Below are positions 9,000 through 17,094 of a DNA stretch of 64,000 bases, in pieces. Each line of letters begins with the position of its first letter. The stretch's first letter is position 1. A program made the translations under genes and the position numbers. The DNA comes from Poindextera sp036494815 (GTDB lineage: Bacteria > Pseudomonadota > Alphaproteobacteria > Caulobacterales > Caulobacteraceae). A model generated the notes under the pieces. It saw nothing but the letters and a program-made list of their open reading frames with translations. It made no database searches and was not told the DNA's origin. The stretch is from assembly GCA_036494815.1 (NCBI GenBank), contig DASXNV010000100.1, positions 1 to 64,000 on the forward strand, read 5' to 3'.

Positions 9000-10237
9000 C
9001 CCCTCCGCCCGGCGTGCGCGAACATGGCGGTCAGGACGTGCGGCAAGCCCCGCGCATGGCCGGTGTCGACTTCGACCTCGACGCTCATCCCGGCGCGCAG
9101 CGGCGGAAGGTTCTTGTCGCTGGTGTCGACGCGCACGCGCATGGGGATGCGTTGCACGACCTTGACCCAGTTGCCGCTGCTGTTCTGAGCCGGAAGAAGC
9201 GAGAATTCCTGGGCCGCCGCCGGACTGATGCTCTCGACCACGCCGCTCCAGCGGGTATCCGGATAGGTGTCGACCTTCACCGTGGCCCTTTGCCCGGAGC
9301 GCACATAGGTCAGTTCTGTCTCCTTGGGGTTCGCATCCACCCAGGCGTGATTGGCTTTGACCAGATAGAAGGCGGTGGTCGACGCCGGGAGATATTTGCC
9401 GGGAGCGATCGAAGGCACGTTGGTGGCGATGCCGGCGAACGGCGCCTTGACGACGGTGTGCGCAAGTTGGCGCGCCGCCTCGTCTCGCTGCGCAATGGCG
9501 TCGAGGTATCGCGGTTGCCGCTCGACCGGAATGTTGGGGTCGCCGCTGAGGCTCGCCGCGATGCCGGCGAGCTGGTCCTTGACCGAGGCTAACTTCTGCT
9601 GGGCGTTCTGCAGACCGCGTTGCGCGGTGTCGAAGGTTGTCTGGGACGCCACATGCGCACTCAGCAGATCCTGCTGGCGGTGGAGTTCCGTTGCATAGTA
9701 GCCGACGTCATACTGCGCCTGTTTGATCTGGGCCTGCATGTCCAGGTCGTTGGCCTTGAGCACATTCAGGTCGTTTCGAACCGTGCCGATCTGCGCCTCG
9801 GCCCGCGCCAGCGCGAGCCGGAAGGGCAGATCGTCGAGGCGGTAAAGGACCTGACCCGGTTCGACGTGCTGGTTCTCCGCGACGTCGATTTCCTGGACGA
9901 CGCCGGAGACGTCGGCGGAGACGCCGACCTTGTCGGATTCGACATAGGCGTCGTCCACGGACATCACCTTGCCGCCAGTGACGTACCAATAGCCTGCGGC
10001 GATCAGCGCAATCGGCAACACTGCAAAGAGCATCGGGCGCGCCCGGAGCCGAATTGCGGACCGTGCCATTTCAGGCGCGCAGGGCCGCTCGGCCGGGGCG
10101 TCCAACAGACCTTTGGAGGCCTCGGGTTTTGTCGCCGGAGCCAAAACCGTATCGGAACTCAAAGCGCGTCTCCCGCTGCCGGACACGCAAGCGCGGCTTG
10201 CGCCTGAATGCATTGGCCGGAAAGCTATTGACGCCAC
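8996..10237 (-). CDS. HlyD/EmrA-family membrane fusion protein
   Basis: A periplasmic adaptor of about 388-413 residues that links the MFS pump to the outer-membrane channel. It has a cytoplasmic N-terminal tail, one transmembrane helix (LFAVLPIALIAAGYWYV), then a lipoyl/barrel-sandwich region (YVESDKVGVSADVSGVVQEIDV), a coiled-coil hairpin and the second lipoyl half. The start is uncertain. The longest form uses GTG at 10237, an ATG lies at 10213, and a TTG at 10162 has the best ribosome-binding site (GGGAG seven bases before it). It is the first gene of the efflux operon and is divergent from the LysR gene. Confidence 0.92.
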   Translation of the reverse strand: MASIAFRPMHSGASRACVSGSGRRALSSDTVLAPATKPEASKGLLDAPAERPCAPEMARSAIRLRARPMLFAVLPIALIAAGYWYVTGGKVMSVDDAYVESDKVGVSADVSGVVQEIDVAENQHVEPGQVLYRLDDLPFRLALARAEAQIGTVRNDLNVLKANDLDMQAQIKQAQYDVGYYATELHRQQDLLSAHVASQTTFDTAQRGLQNAQQKLASVKDQLAGIAASLSGDPNIPVERQPRYLDAIAQRDEAARQLAHTVVKAPFAGIATNVPSIAPGKYLPASTTAFYLVKANHAWVDANPKETELTYVRSGQRATVKVDTYPDTRWSGVVESISPAAAQEFSLLPAQNSSGNWVKVVQRIPMRVRVDTSDKNLPPLRAGMSVEVEVDTGHARGLPHVLTAMFAHAGRRG

Positions 10238-10290
10238 CCGAAAATGAAAACCCTATATATATTGCATTCAATGGTGAGATATTTTCAGTA
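10238..10290. promoter_or_regulatory. Divergent promoter region emrA-like/LysR
   Basis: A short AT-rich intergenic segment between divergent genes. It contains TATATATATTG followed by the dyad ATTG-CATT-CAAT at 10261-10272. LysR regulators usually bind such a shared region, so this dyad is a candidate site, but it lacks a textbook T-N11-A arrangement and the assignment is weak. Confidence 0.35.
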
Positions 10291-11232
10291 ATGCAGCGTG
10301 ACAGCCTCGCCGATCTGACCGTGTTTGCGGCTATCGCCCAGCACCGTAGTTTCAAGGTGGCGGCGGCCCAGCTCGGCGTCACGCCATCGGCGCTGAGTCA
10401 CTCGATGCGGCAGCTTGAGGAGCGCCTTGGAATTCGGTTGCTGCATCGCACGACGCGTAGCGTATCGCTGACCGACGCGGGCCAGCGCCTTCTGGATCGC
10501 CTGCGACCGGCGATGGATCAGATCGCAGACGCGCTGGAGGACTTGAACCAGGAACGAAGCCGGCCGTTTGGACGGCTGCGGATCCACGCGATCCACCTGG
10601 CGGCCGTGGCGGTGATGACGCCGATCTGGCATCGCTTCCTGGCGGCCTATCCGGATGTCCAACTTGAGCTGAGTGTCAGCGAGGCCCCGGTCGACATTGT
10701 GGCGAAAGGATTCGACGCGGGAATAGCTCCCCTGGACCGGGCGGCGACCGACATGATCGCCATCCGTGTGACGGGGCCGCTGAAAATAGCGCTGGTCGGC
10801 GCGCCATCCTACTTCGCCAAGCGGCGTCCGCCCCGCACGCCTGACGATCTCACCAGTCACGCTTGTGTCCAATATCGCCGGCAAGGTGATGGCCCCCTCT
10901 TGGAGTGGTCGTTCGAGCGCGCGGGAAAGTCGCGAAAGGTCCCGGTGGATGGCCGGGTCACCGTCAACGACATCGGCCTGGCCGCGCGCGCCGCCGTCGA
11001 CGGGCTGGGGATCGCCTACCTGCTCGAGGCCCAGGCCGAACCTTACCTGCGTTCAGGACAGCTGATCCGCATATTGGAGGACTGGTCGCCATCCTTCGAA
11101 GGTCTGGTTGTGTACTACCCTGGTCATCGGCAGGTGCCGGCGGCTCTGCGCGCGCTCATCGACATGCTTCGGGCGGCCAGCGCCCCAAGCCCAACTGGAC
11201 AGGGCATCGAGAACCCCTTTACCGTCGACTGA
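10291..11232 (+). CDS. LysR-family transcriptional regulator
   Basis: A 313-residue LysR regulator. Residues 5-64 form the winged helix-turn-helix (FAAIAQHRSFKVAAAQLGVT, then SALSHSMRQLEERLG), followed by a linker helix and the periplasmic-binding-protein-like effector domain. I start at the ATG at 10291, where LysR homology begins; the open frame continues 79 codons upstream into the divergent efflux gene without LysR similarity. Divergent placement next to an emrAB-nodT type pump strongly suggests that it controls that pump in response to a small, possibly aromatic, effector; this is inference from gene arrangement. Confidence 0.92.
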   Translation: MQRDSLADLTVFAAIAQHRSFKVAAAQLGVTPSALSHSMRQLEERLGIRLLHRTTRSVSLTDAGQRLLDRLRPAMDQIADALEDLNQERSRPFGRLRIHAIHLAAVAVMTPIWHRFLAAYPDVQLELSVSEAPVDIVAKGFDAGIAPLDRAATDMIAIRVTGPLKIALVGAPSYFAKRRPPRTPDDLTSHACVQYRRQGDGPLLEWSFERAGKSRKVPVDGRVTVNDIGLAARAAVDGLGIAYLLEAQAEPYLRSGQLIRILEDWSPSFEGLVVYYPGHRQVPAALRALIDMLRAASAPSPTGQGIENPFTVD

Positions 11233-11361
11233 GCCTATTACCGCCCAAGGGGGGTGGCGGACACAGTCTCGGCGTTGGGCTCAACATCGCCACCCTGGTG
11301 ACGCCGGACGAATGCTGGAATGACCTCAGGGTCGTCGGCTATCCGTCCGATTTAGCCCGAT

Positions 11362-11766
11362 GTGGGGGGGGAAGCCGGCGGTCAGCTGATGTCGAAGTTC
11401 GCCGCGCCCAACGACACCACGCGGGCCGCCACCAATCGGGGCGCCCAGGACAAGTATTTCCTCGTTCCGCCGGCAAGATTCCGCGCAACCTATGCGACGG
11501 ATATTTCGGCGCCCGAAGCCCAGTTCCTTGCGGACTGGCAGCAGCTCGCCGAGAAAGCCATGGGTGAGCCTGCTTTTGCGGCCGCCTGGCGCACCAATCC
11601 CAGTTACGCCATCGTGGCTACCCATGATCACATGGCGAACCCCGAGCTTCAGCGCTGGATGTACAAGCGTTCGGGCGCCAAAGTCACCGAACTGCGCGAG
11701 AGCCACACTGTCTTCAACTCTCAACCCGCGGCGGTCGCTCGAGTGATCGAGGCCCCTGCAAAATAG
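11362..11766 (+). pseudogene. C-terminal relic of an alpha/beta-fold hydrolase
   Basis: An open frame of 134 codons that matches only the last third of a common alpha/beta hydrolase family. It retains the segment PSYAIVATHDHMANPELQ, MYKRSGAKVTEL and the terminal SHTVFNSQPAAVARVIE, including the histidine position of the catalytic triad (SHTVF). The N-terminal strands and the nucleophile elbow GxSxG are missing from this frame. About 100 bases upstream, another frame reads GGHSLGVGL, which looks like a displaced nucleophile elbow, so the gene was probably broken by deletion and frameshift. I would not expect activity. An in-frame ATG at 11389 could start a short product. Confidence 0.7.
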
Positions 11767-11984
11767 ACAATCGGCTGGCGACCATACTGGAGAGGGTTCA
11801 TGGCGGCGACCGCGCGGAAATGACGGTGAAAGGACGAGACGCTCATTGCTACGCGCTTTCGCATATCTTGAAATCGCGCGGTTTCGCGGGGGGAGTCAGC
11901 AAGATAATCGCATAGGGGATTGCGGGGTCCGCCACGCCGAAGCCAAACATGCTGCTCTCAGCGGGGCGGTTTTGAACAAGGGTG

Positions 11985-11998
11985 GTCACGTTCGTGAC
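11985..11998. promoter_or_regulatory. Palindrome upstream of the pqi operon (candidate operator)
   Basis: The arms GTCACG (11985-11990) and CGTGAC (11993-11998) are perfect inverted repeats with a two-base spacer, 56 bases before the first start codon of the pqi cluster. The compact dyad and its position suit a dimeric regulator. No regulator gene is adjacent, so the binding protein is unknown. Confidence 0.4.
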
Positions 11999-12054
11999 AG
12001 CATCCAAGACAGCGCGCGGCGATAATGACTGCGGGATCAACCTGGAGACTCGCA

Positions 12055-12540
12055 ATGCGTCGTTCTGTTCTTCAATTAGGTGTGTATGCTGCGGTTGCGG
12101 CGCTTTTTTCGGGCTTCGCAGCGCCTCAGGCCGCTCTCGCCCATGACGCGTCGGACAGCGCCCCGGCCGCTGCGGAGGCCAGCCCTGACGCCACGTTGAG
12201 CCTGTCGGGCACGGCTGTGGCCGCGGGCGTCGGCTTCGTCTGGGGCTCGGGCGAGCTGGACTACAACGGCGCCCCGCACGCGGTCGACATTTCCGGCCTC
12301 ACCATCGTCGATGTGGGCGTCGCCAAGATCTCCGCCAGCGGTGCGGTCTATCACCTGACCCGCATCGAGGATTTCGACGGCACCTACACCGCCTTCGCCG
12401 CGGGCGCGACCATCGCCGGCGGCGGCGGCGTCGCCTATCTGCGCAACCAGAACGGCGTCGTGATCCGCATCGACAGCACCACCGCGGGCCTGCGGTTCAA
12501 TTTCTCGCCCAGCGGCGTCACGCTCAAGCTCAAGTCCTAG
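12055..12540 (+). CDS. Conserved secreted protein of unknown function
   Basis: A 161-residue protein with a cleavable signal peptide (MRRSVLQLGVYAAVAALFSG, then a cut near AALAHDA). The mature part is glycine- and beta-rich, with GVGFVWGSGELDYNG, the phrase VGVAKISASGAVYHL and the glycine run TIAGGGGVAYL. I recall similar proteins as conserved hypothetical exported proteins of proteobacteria, without an established function. The ATG at 12055 has GGAG eight bases upstream. It sits 33 bases before pqiA and probably heads the same transcript, so a periplasmic role in the PqiABC lipid-transport or stress system is an inference from position. Confidence 0.8.
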   Translation: MRRSVLQLGVYAAVAALFSGFAAPQAALAHDASDSAPAAAEASPDATLSLSGTAVAAGVGFVWGSGELDYNGAPHAVDISGLTIVDVGVAKISASGAVYHLTRIEDFDGTYTAFAAGATIAGGGGVAYLRNQNGVVIRIDSTTAGLRFNFSPSGVTLKLKS

Positions 12541-12573
12541 CTGCGGCTGTCGGCCGTCGGCGGCGAGGCGAAG

Positions 12574-13845
12574 GTGACAGCCCTTCGGGCCATGCCCGCG
12601 CACTCGGAGGCGCCCGTGTTCGTCGCCTGTCCGGGGTGCGGCGCGGTTCAGTCGATCGCTCGACCTTCAGGGGCCGTTCTGGCAGGGGCCGTTCTGGCAG
12701 GGGTCGATCTGGCCTGCGGCGTCTGCCGCACCGAGCTGGAGCGGCCCGCCGGGCGCAGCCTTGACGCGGCCCTGGCCTGCTCAGCGGCGACCTTCCTGCT
12801 GCTGCTGCCCGCCAACCTTCTGACCTTTCTCAGCACCTCGGCGCTGGGCGCTTCCAGGCGCAGCCTGTTGGCGTCCAGCGCAGTCGAGCTCTGGCGCGAG
12901 GGCAGTCCGCCCCTGGCCGTGGTCGTCGCGGTGTGCGTGATCGTCTTGCCGCTTGCGCGCTATGGTCTGCTATCCCTGGTGCTGGCCAGCCTCAAGACGG
13001 CTTGGCGACCGCGATGGCTCGGCCCCGCCTTTCGGCTCGCCCAGGCCCTGCAGCCCTGGGCTCTGGCGGACGTCGCGCTGCTTGCCTTCTGGATCGCCTA
13101 TACGCGCCTGCACGCTACTGTGCCGACCGTCGTCGGCGCGGGCGGCTTCTGCTTCATCGGCGCCGGGCTCATGGCCTTGTTCGCCCGGGCGACGCTGGAC
13201 GGGTCCGATATCTGGCGTCGGATCGCCATCCAGCCCAAGATCGACCCGACCGCCCCGCTGATCGCCTGCGAAAGCTGCGCGCTTCTGTCGCCGGCGCATC
13301 AGGAGGGCCAACCATGCCGCCGGTGTGGCGCCAGGGTGCACGGCCGCAAGCCTGACGCCGTCATCCGCGCATCGGCCCTGACCATCGCTGGGGTCCTGCT
13401 CTACATCCCGGCCAATCTTTTGCCGATGGCGACGGTGCCCATTGGGCTGGAGCCGACCAGCTACACCGTGCTCGAGGGGGTCAAGGACCTGTTCGAAGCC
13501 AGGCTGTACGCCCTCGGGCTGCTGGTCTTCATCGCCAGCTTCGCCATCCCGCTCCTGAAACTCGTAGCGATGATGTGGTTCCTTGCCTCCATCGCCGAGC
13601 GCTCGGCGCGCCGCCTGGTGTCCAAGACCCGGCTGTACCGGGTGGTGGAGGAGATCGGCCGCTGGTCGATGGTGGATCCCCTGGTCATCGCTTGTTTCGT
13701 GCCGGTGATGCAGTTCAACGCGAAGCTCTACGGCCGCGCCGGACCCGCGGCGCCCGCGTTCGCCGCCGTGGTCATCCTGACTATGGTCGGCGCCCAGGCC
13801 TTCGATCCCCGTCGAATGTGGGACGTGGCGCGGAGGGCCGCATGA
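12574..13845 (+). CDS. pqiA: Paraquat-inducible protein A homologue
   Basis: A 423-residue integral membrane protein with the duplicated PqiA architecture. Each half starts with cysteine pairs resembling a zinc ribbon (CPGCG with CGVC near residues 19-50; CESC with CRRC near 232-250), followed by four predicted transmembrane helices. The repeated phrase LLLPANLLTFLS / LLYIPANLLPMAT marks the first helix of each half. In E. coli PqiA is the inner-membrane partner of the MCE protein PqiB in an envelope-spanning lipid-transport system. The GTG at 12574 is the longest start; an ATG at 12592 is possible. The stop overlaps pqiB by ATGA at 13842-13845. Confidence 0.92.
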   Translation: MTALRAMPAHSEAPVFVACPGCGAVQSIARPSGAVLAGAVLAGVDLACGVCRTELERPAGRSLDAALACSAATFLLLLPANLLTFLSTSALGASRRSLLASSAVELWREGSPPLAVVVAVCVIVLPLARYGLLSLVLASLKTAWRPRWLGPAFRLAQALQPWALADVALLAFWIAYTRLHATVPTVVGAGGFCFIGAGLMALFARATLDGSDIWRRIAIQPKIDPTAPLIACESCALLSPAHQEGQPCRRCGARVHGRKPDAVIRASALTIAGVLLYIPANLLPMATVPIGLEPTSYTVLEGVKDLFEARLYALGLLVFIASFAIPLLKLVAMMWFLASIAERSARRLVSKTRLYRVVEEIGRWSMVDPLVIACFVPVMQFNAKLYGRAGPAAPAFAAVVILTMVGAQAFDPRRMWDVARRAA

Positions 13846-15506
13846 GCGAAGCTGGGCCAGCTGAACCGCCGAGAACGGCCGCCGGCGCCCTGCACGGCCG
13901 GTGGCCGGGACTGGTCTGGGCCATTCCGCTCGCCGCCCTCATCGTCGTCCTCTATCTGGCCCTCAATGCGATGAGCGACCGTGGCATCGACGTGGTGGTC
14001 ACCTTCAACACCTCCGGCGGCGCCCGCGCCGGCGACACGCCGGTAGTCTACAAGGGCGTTCGGATCGGCCGCGTGGTGAAGATTCAGGTGTCCCAGGACG
14101 TCCGTCACGTCGACATGACCTTGCGGCTCGAGCCGCGCACCAAGCAAGCTTTGAGAGACGGGGCGAAGTTCTGGCTGATCGGAGCCCAGCCGAGCCTGAC
14201 GGACCTGTCTTCGTTGAGCGCCGTGGTCTCGGGCGTCTCCATCGGGTGCTCGCCGGGCTCTGGAGCCCCGCAACGCCACTTCGTCGGGCTGGATGCGCCG
14301 CCTCCGGTGCCGCCGGGCGAAGCGGGCACGCTCTATGTGCTCGTCGGCCAGGAGATCGGCGGCGTCCGGGTCGGCGCGGGCGTCTATTATCACGGGCTGG
14401 AGGTCGGCCGGATCACGCGCTCGGATCTGGCCGATTCCCAGACCTTCCGCCTGAACGCCTTTGTTAGTGCGCCCTACGATCGGCTGGTCAAGGCCCGCAG
14501 CGTCTTCGTCAGCGTCAAGGCGTTGGAGATCAAGCTCGGCGCGGCCAGCATGGGTGCAAGGCTCGGCCCCGGCAATTCCCCGTTAGTCGGGGGTGTCGAG
14601 TTCGATACGCCGATCGCCAACGCCGCCGATCCGCAGAGCCGGGCCGGCGCAGCCTTCGCCGTCTTCGCCGACGAACGCCAGGCGGCGGCCGCGCCGCAAG
14701 GGCCGCAGGTGCTTTATCAGGCCGCGTTCGCCGACGGCGGGGGCGAGCTGGAGGTCGACGCGCCGGTCGAGCTTGACGGTTTCGTGGTCGGCCGCGTGCT
14801 GGACCGGCGCCTCACCGTCGGGGCCGACGGCGCCGCGACGGCCACCGTCGAACTGGGCGTCGACCTGGCGAAACTAGGCTTGCCGGCCGGGACCAAAGAT
14901 CCGCGCGTGGCGGCCGCCGCGGCGCTGGACGGGCTGGTGCGCCGCGGCTATCGGCTCGAGATCCAACAACAGCCGCCGATCATCGGCGGCGCGGGCCTGG
15001 TGCTGGTCCAGGTCGCCGGAAACCGCAAGGCCGGTTGCAAGGACGGCCGGCTGCCATGCCTGCCGACCGCCACGGCCGCCAGTCTCAGGGGTGTCGCGGA
15101 AAAAGCCGACCTGGCGCTGGATCAGCTCGATCAGGCCCCGATCGCCGCCATCGGCCAGAACGTGCGCCACATCACCGCGCGACTCGACCAGCTGGTGTCC
15201 TCGCCCGAGCTGTCCGACAGCCTCGTGCGCCTCGATCACACCTTGACCAGCCTGGATCAGATGGCCAGCCAGGTCCGGCCGGAGGTCAAGCCGCTGGTCG
15301 CCAAGCTGGAAGCCGCGGCCGACCAGATCCAGGCCGCCGCCGCCTCAGCCAACAGGCTCGCCAGCGGCGCTGGCGCGCCGCAGGACGCCAATCTTCCGGA
15401 CGCCATTCGCCAGCTGACGGACGCCGCCCGTTCGGTGCGCTCCCTGGCCGACACCTTGGACCGGAATCCGGAAGCGGTGCTCAAGGGCAGGAGGATTGAG
15501 CCGTGA
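13842..15506 (+). CDS. pqiB: PqiB-type MCE (MlaD-like) intermembrane transport protein
   Basis: A 554-residue protein with one N-terminal transmembrane helix (LVWAIPLAALIVVLYLAL) and successive MCE/MlaD domains. The first includes VVTFNTSGGARAGDTPVVYKG (split VVTFNTSGGARAGD and TPVVYKGVRIG), the second GVRVGAGVYYHGLEVGRI and the third DAPVELDGFVVGRV. A helical C-terminal region (about 440-545) is rich in DQL/LDQ repeats, consistent with the stacked-ring and needle design of PqiB that bridges inner and outer membranes. I use the ATG at 13842, which overlaps the pqiA stop. The end overlaps pqiC by GTGA at 15503-15506. Confidence 0.92.
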   Translation: MSEAGPAEPPRTAAGALHGRWPGLVWAIPLAALIVVLYLALNAMSDRGIDVVVTFNTSGGARAGDTPVVYKGVRIGRVVKIQVSQDVRHVDMTLRLEPRTKQALRDGAKFWLIGAQPSLTDLSSLSAVVSGVSIGCSPGSGAPQRHFVGLDAPPPVPPGEAGTLYVLVGQEIGGVRVGAGVYYHGLEVGRITRSDLADSQTFRLNAFVSAPYDRLVKARSVFVSVKALEIKLGAASMGARLGPGNSPLVGGVEFDTPIANAADPQSRAGAAFAVFADERQAAAAPQGPQVLYQAAFADGGGELEVDAPVELDGFVVGRVLDRRLTVGADGAATATVELGVDLAKLGLPAGTKDPRVAAAAALDGLVRRGYRLEIQQQPPIIGGAGLVLVQVAGNRKAGCKDGRLPCLPTATAASLRGVAEKADLALDQLDQAPIAAIGQNVRHITARLDQLVSSPELSDSLVRLDHTLTSLDQMASQVRPEVKPLVAKLEAAADQIQAAAASANRLASGAGAPQDANLPDAIRQLTDAARSVRSLADTLDRNPEAVLKGRRIEP

Positions 15507-16099
15507 CCTCAGGGCGATATCGTCGGGCCGCCAGGCTGACGCTGCTGCTGGGCGGCGCGGCCCTGGCCGCGTGTGGCCATAGCCCTCCCACGCGGTTCCT
15601 GGCTCTGCAGCCGCTGCCGCCAACCGCGTCGCGGGGCGCGCCTCCGACCAGCGATCAGATCCGCATCGCCGCAGTCCGCTTTCCGCGCCAGTTCGACCGC
15701 CTGGAGGTGGTCACCGAGCCCGCCTCGGCTGAGATCGCGGTGGACAGCGTCCATCGTTGGAGCGCGCCGATCGGCGACCTCGCCCGAGCGACCTTGACCG
15801 AGGACCTGATCCAGCGCGCGCCGGGCCTTACAATTTTGCCCGACGGCGCCGCCGAAACGCCCGGAGCGCGCTATGTGGTCGTCAATGTGCTGTCGCTACG
15901 CCATGTCGACGGGGGCTTCGCCATGACGGCGACCGTCTATGTCTCGCCCGCCGACCTGAAAGCAGCGGCGATGGTCCGCACGGTCTCGTTCAGCACACCA
16001 TCACCAGGCTCCGACGCTGGCGCCGAGGCTGCGGCGCTCAGCCGGCTCTTGGCCGATGTCGCCACAGAACTCGCTTCGGACCTGGCCCTCAAGGGCTGA
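15503..16099 (+). CDS. pqiC: PqiC-type outer-membrane lipoprotein (ABC-type transport auxiliary family)
   Basis: A 198-residue lipoprotein. The signal peptide ends in the lipobox LAAC (cysteine about residue 24), and the mature domain has the fold family seen in PqiC/YmbA (RIAAVRFPRQFDRLEVVTEP, then WSAPIGDLARATLTEDLIQ). It starts with GTG overlapping the pqiB stop, so pqiA, pqiB and pqiC are one coupled unit. Known PqiC anchors the PqiB needle at the outer membrane. The operon ends with the strong hairpin at 16359-16389. Confidence 0.9.
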   Translation: MTSGRYRRAARLTLLLGGAALAACGHSPPTRFLALQPLPPTASRGAPPTSDQIRIAAVRFPRQFDRLEVVTEPASAEIAVDSVHRWSAPIGDLARATLTEDLIQRAPGLTILPDGAAETPGARYVVVNVLSLRHVDGGFAMTATVYVSPADLKAAAMVRTVSFSTPSPGSDAGAEAAALSRLLADVATELASDLALKG

Positions 16100-16520
16100 G
16101 GCCCGCTGATCTTGGGCGGGGTCGGGCGATATCGCCAGATTTGCTGAGAAAAGGGGTGAGAGGCCGCCGTCCAGCTGGGGGGAGGGGCGGGCAGGTGGTG
16201 GCGACCTCTCAGGTCGAGCCTGGGGGAGGCGCTCGACCACGTGATGATCATTACACGAGGTCTGGGTCTTAGATTGTGTAATCACGTCCACCTTTGTCAA
16301 TTCCTTGCACTACATTCAGGGGAAATTACCCTTCAATCTGCAGGATATTTGTAATAAAAATGGCAACATCGTTGCGGCGATGTGCCATTATTTCTTCTAT
16401 TGGTTGATGGAAGGTGCAGTTTCTTGCTGTATTATACTGCGAATCCGCGATGATCCTCCGGGTATCCGTTGCGGGTGCTGACGTAACCAGGCGCCGGGAC
16501 TGAGGCCCATGGTGCGTAGG
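16100..16520. other. Convergent intergenic region, AT-rich in the middle
   Basis: A gene-free stretch between pqiC (+) and a response regulator gene (-). Bases about 16260-16450 are clearly richer in A and T than the surroundings. The only structure I can support is the bidirectional terminator at 16359-16389. Bases 16422-16441 also contain TATTAT/TATACT, which could be a -10 element, but I see no matching -35 and call no RNA. Confidence 0.6.
16359..16389. terminator. Bidirectional intrinsic terminator
   Basis: AATGGCA plus CATCG (one bulged A at 16366) pairs with CGATG plus TGCCATT around the loop TTGCGG, giving a 12-bp stem. It is followed on the plus strand by a T-rich tract (attatttcttct) and preceded by ataaaaa, which is a T-tract for the minus strand. 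The site lies between convergent pqiC and the response regulator, so it should end both. Confidence 0.8.
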
Positions 16521-16910
16521 TCATCCGGATCGCCGCGCGCCGAGGGGCGGATCTGCGATCGCTTGGTCCAACGCCTCGATGATCTGCTCCGGGTCGCACG
16601 GCTTGGCGATGAATTGCGAGTTGCGGACGCCTTCCAGTCGGTGCCTCTTGGCGGCCGATCCGGAAATATAGATCACGGCCAGGCCGGGATTGGCGGCGCG
16701 GGCGAGGCGCGCGACCTCGAAGCCGTCGGCCCCGTCGCCCAGGTCGACATCCGTGACCAGGGCGAAGAACTGGTGCTGCTCGATAGCGGCGCAGGCGTCG
16801 GGCGCGTTGCTTGCTTCGAGCACGGCAAAGCCGTTGTGACGCAGCACATCGCAGTTCAGCAGGTGTGAGGTGAAATCGTCGTCGACAAACAGAACCGGAT
16901 CGCTACGCAT
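16521..16910 (-). CDS. Single-domain response regulator (receiver only)
   Basis: A 129-residue protein that is a CheY-like receiver domain and nothing else. The acidic pocket is FVDDDF (residues 8-13), the phospho-acceptor is D54 in LVTDVDLGDG, and the conserved serine/threonine and lysine are S84 (YISGSA) and K103 (FIAKPC). I chose the ATG at 16910 because it starts receiver homology and has GAGAGG seven bases upstream; the longer open frame upstream has no similarity. Stand-alone receivers of this type often work with HWE kinases in alphaproteobacteria. The partner is unknown; the kinase gene at 60.7-61.4 kb is far away. Confidence 0.88.
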   Translation of the reverse strand: MRSDPVLFVDDDFTSHLLNCDVLRHNGFAVLEASNAPDACAAIEQHQFFALVTDVDLGDGADGFEVARLARAANPGLAVIYISGSAAKRHRLEGVRNSQFIAKPCDPEQIIEALDQAIADPPLGARRSG

Positions 16911-17067
16911 TTTGCGGCCTCTCGGTATTCCATGGCCCCCGAGATGAGTATTCGACCCCCATTCGTTGATCGTAGTGTCGTTCAAATCGTCGGATGGGGA
17001 TTGTGCGAATTTGCCACCATTTGCTTCAGATGGGCGCCATGTTTGCATCTTCCGCGGGCTTCTGCCG

Positions 17068-17094
17068 TTAAGCTTGGTTCAACCGCAAGCTTTA
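17068..17094 (-). terminator. Hairpin at the end of the mdtP-like gene
   Basis: AAGCTTG-GTT and AACC-G-CAAGCTT form an imperfect inverted repeat directly after and overlapping the TAA stop of the last gene of the ytcA-mdtNOP-like operon. No T-run follows on the minus strand, so termination here is only plausible. Confidence 0.35.

Noticed and set aside
11849..12055. 68-codon minus-strand frame before the pqi cluster
   Set aside because: Overlaps the promoter region and the candidate operator; no similarity.
13575..13841. Upstream extension of pqiB
   Set aside because: The added residues are the out-of-frame reading of pqiA; PqiB homology begins at the ATG at 13842.
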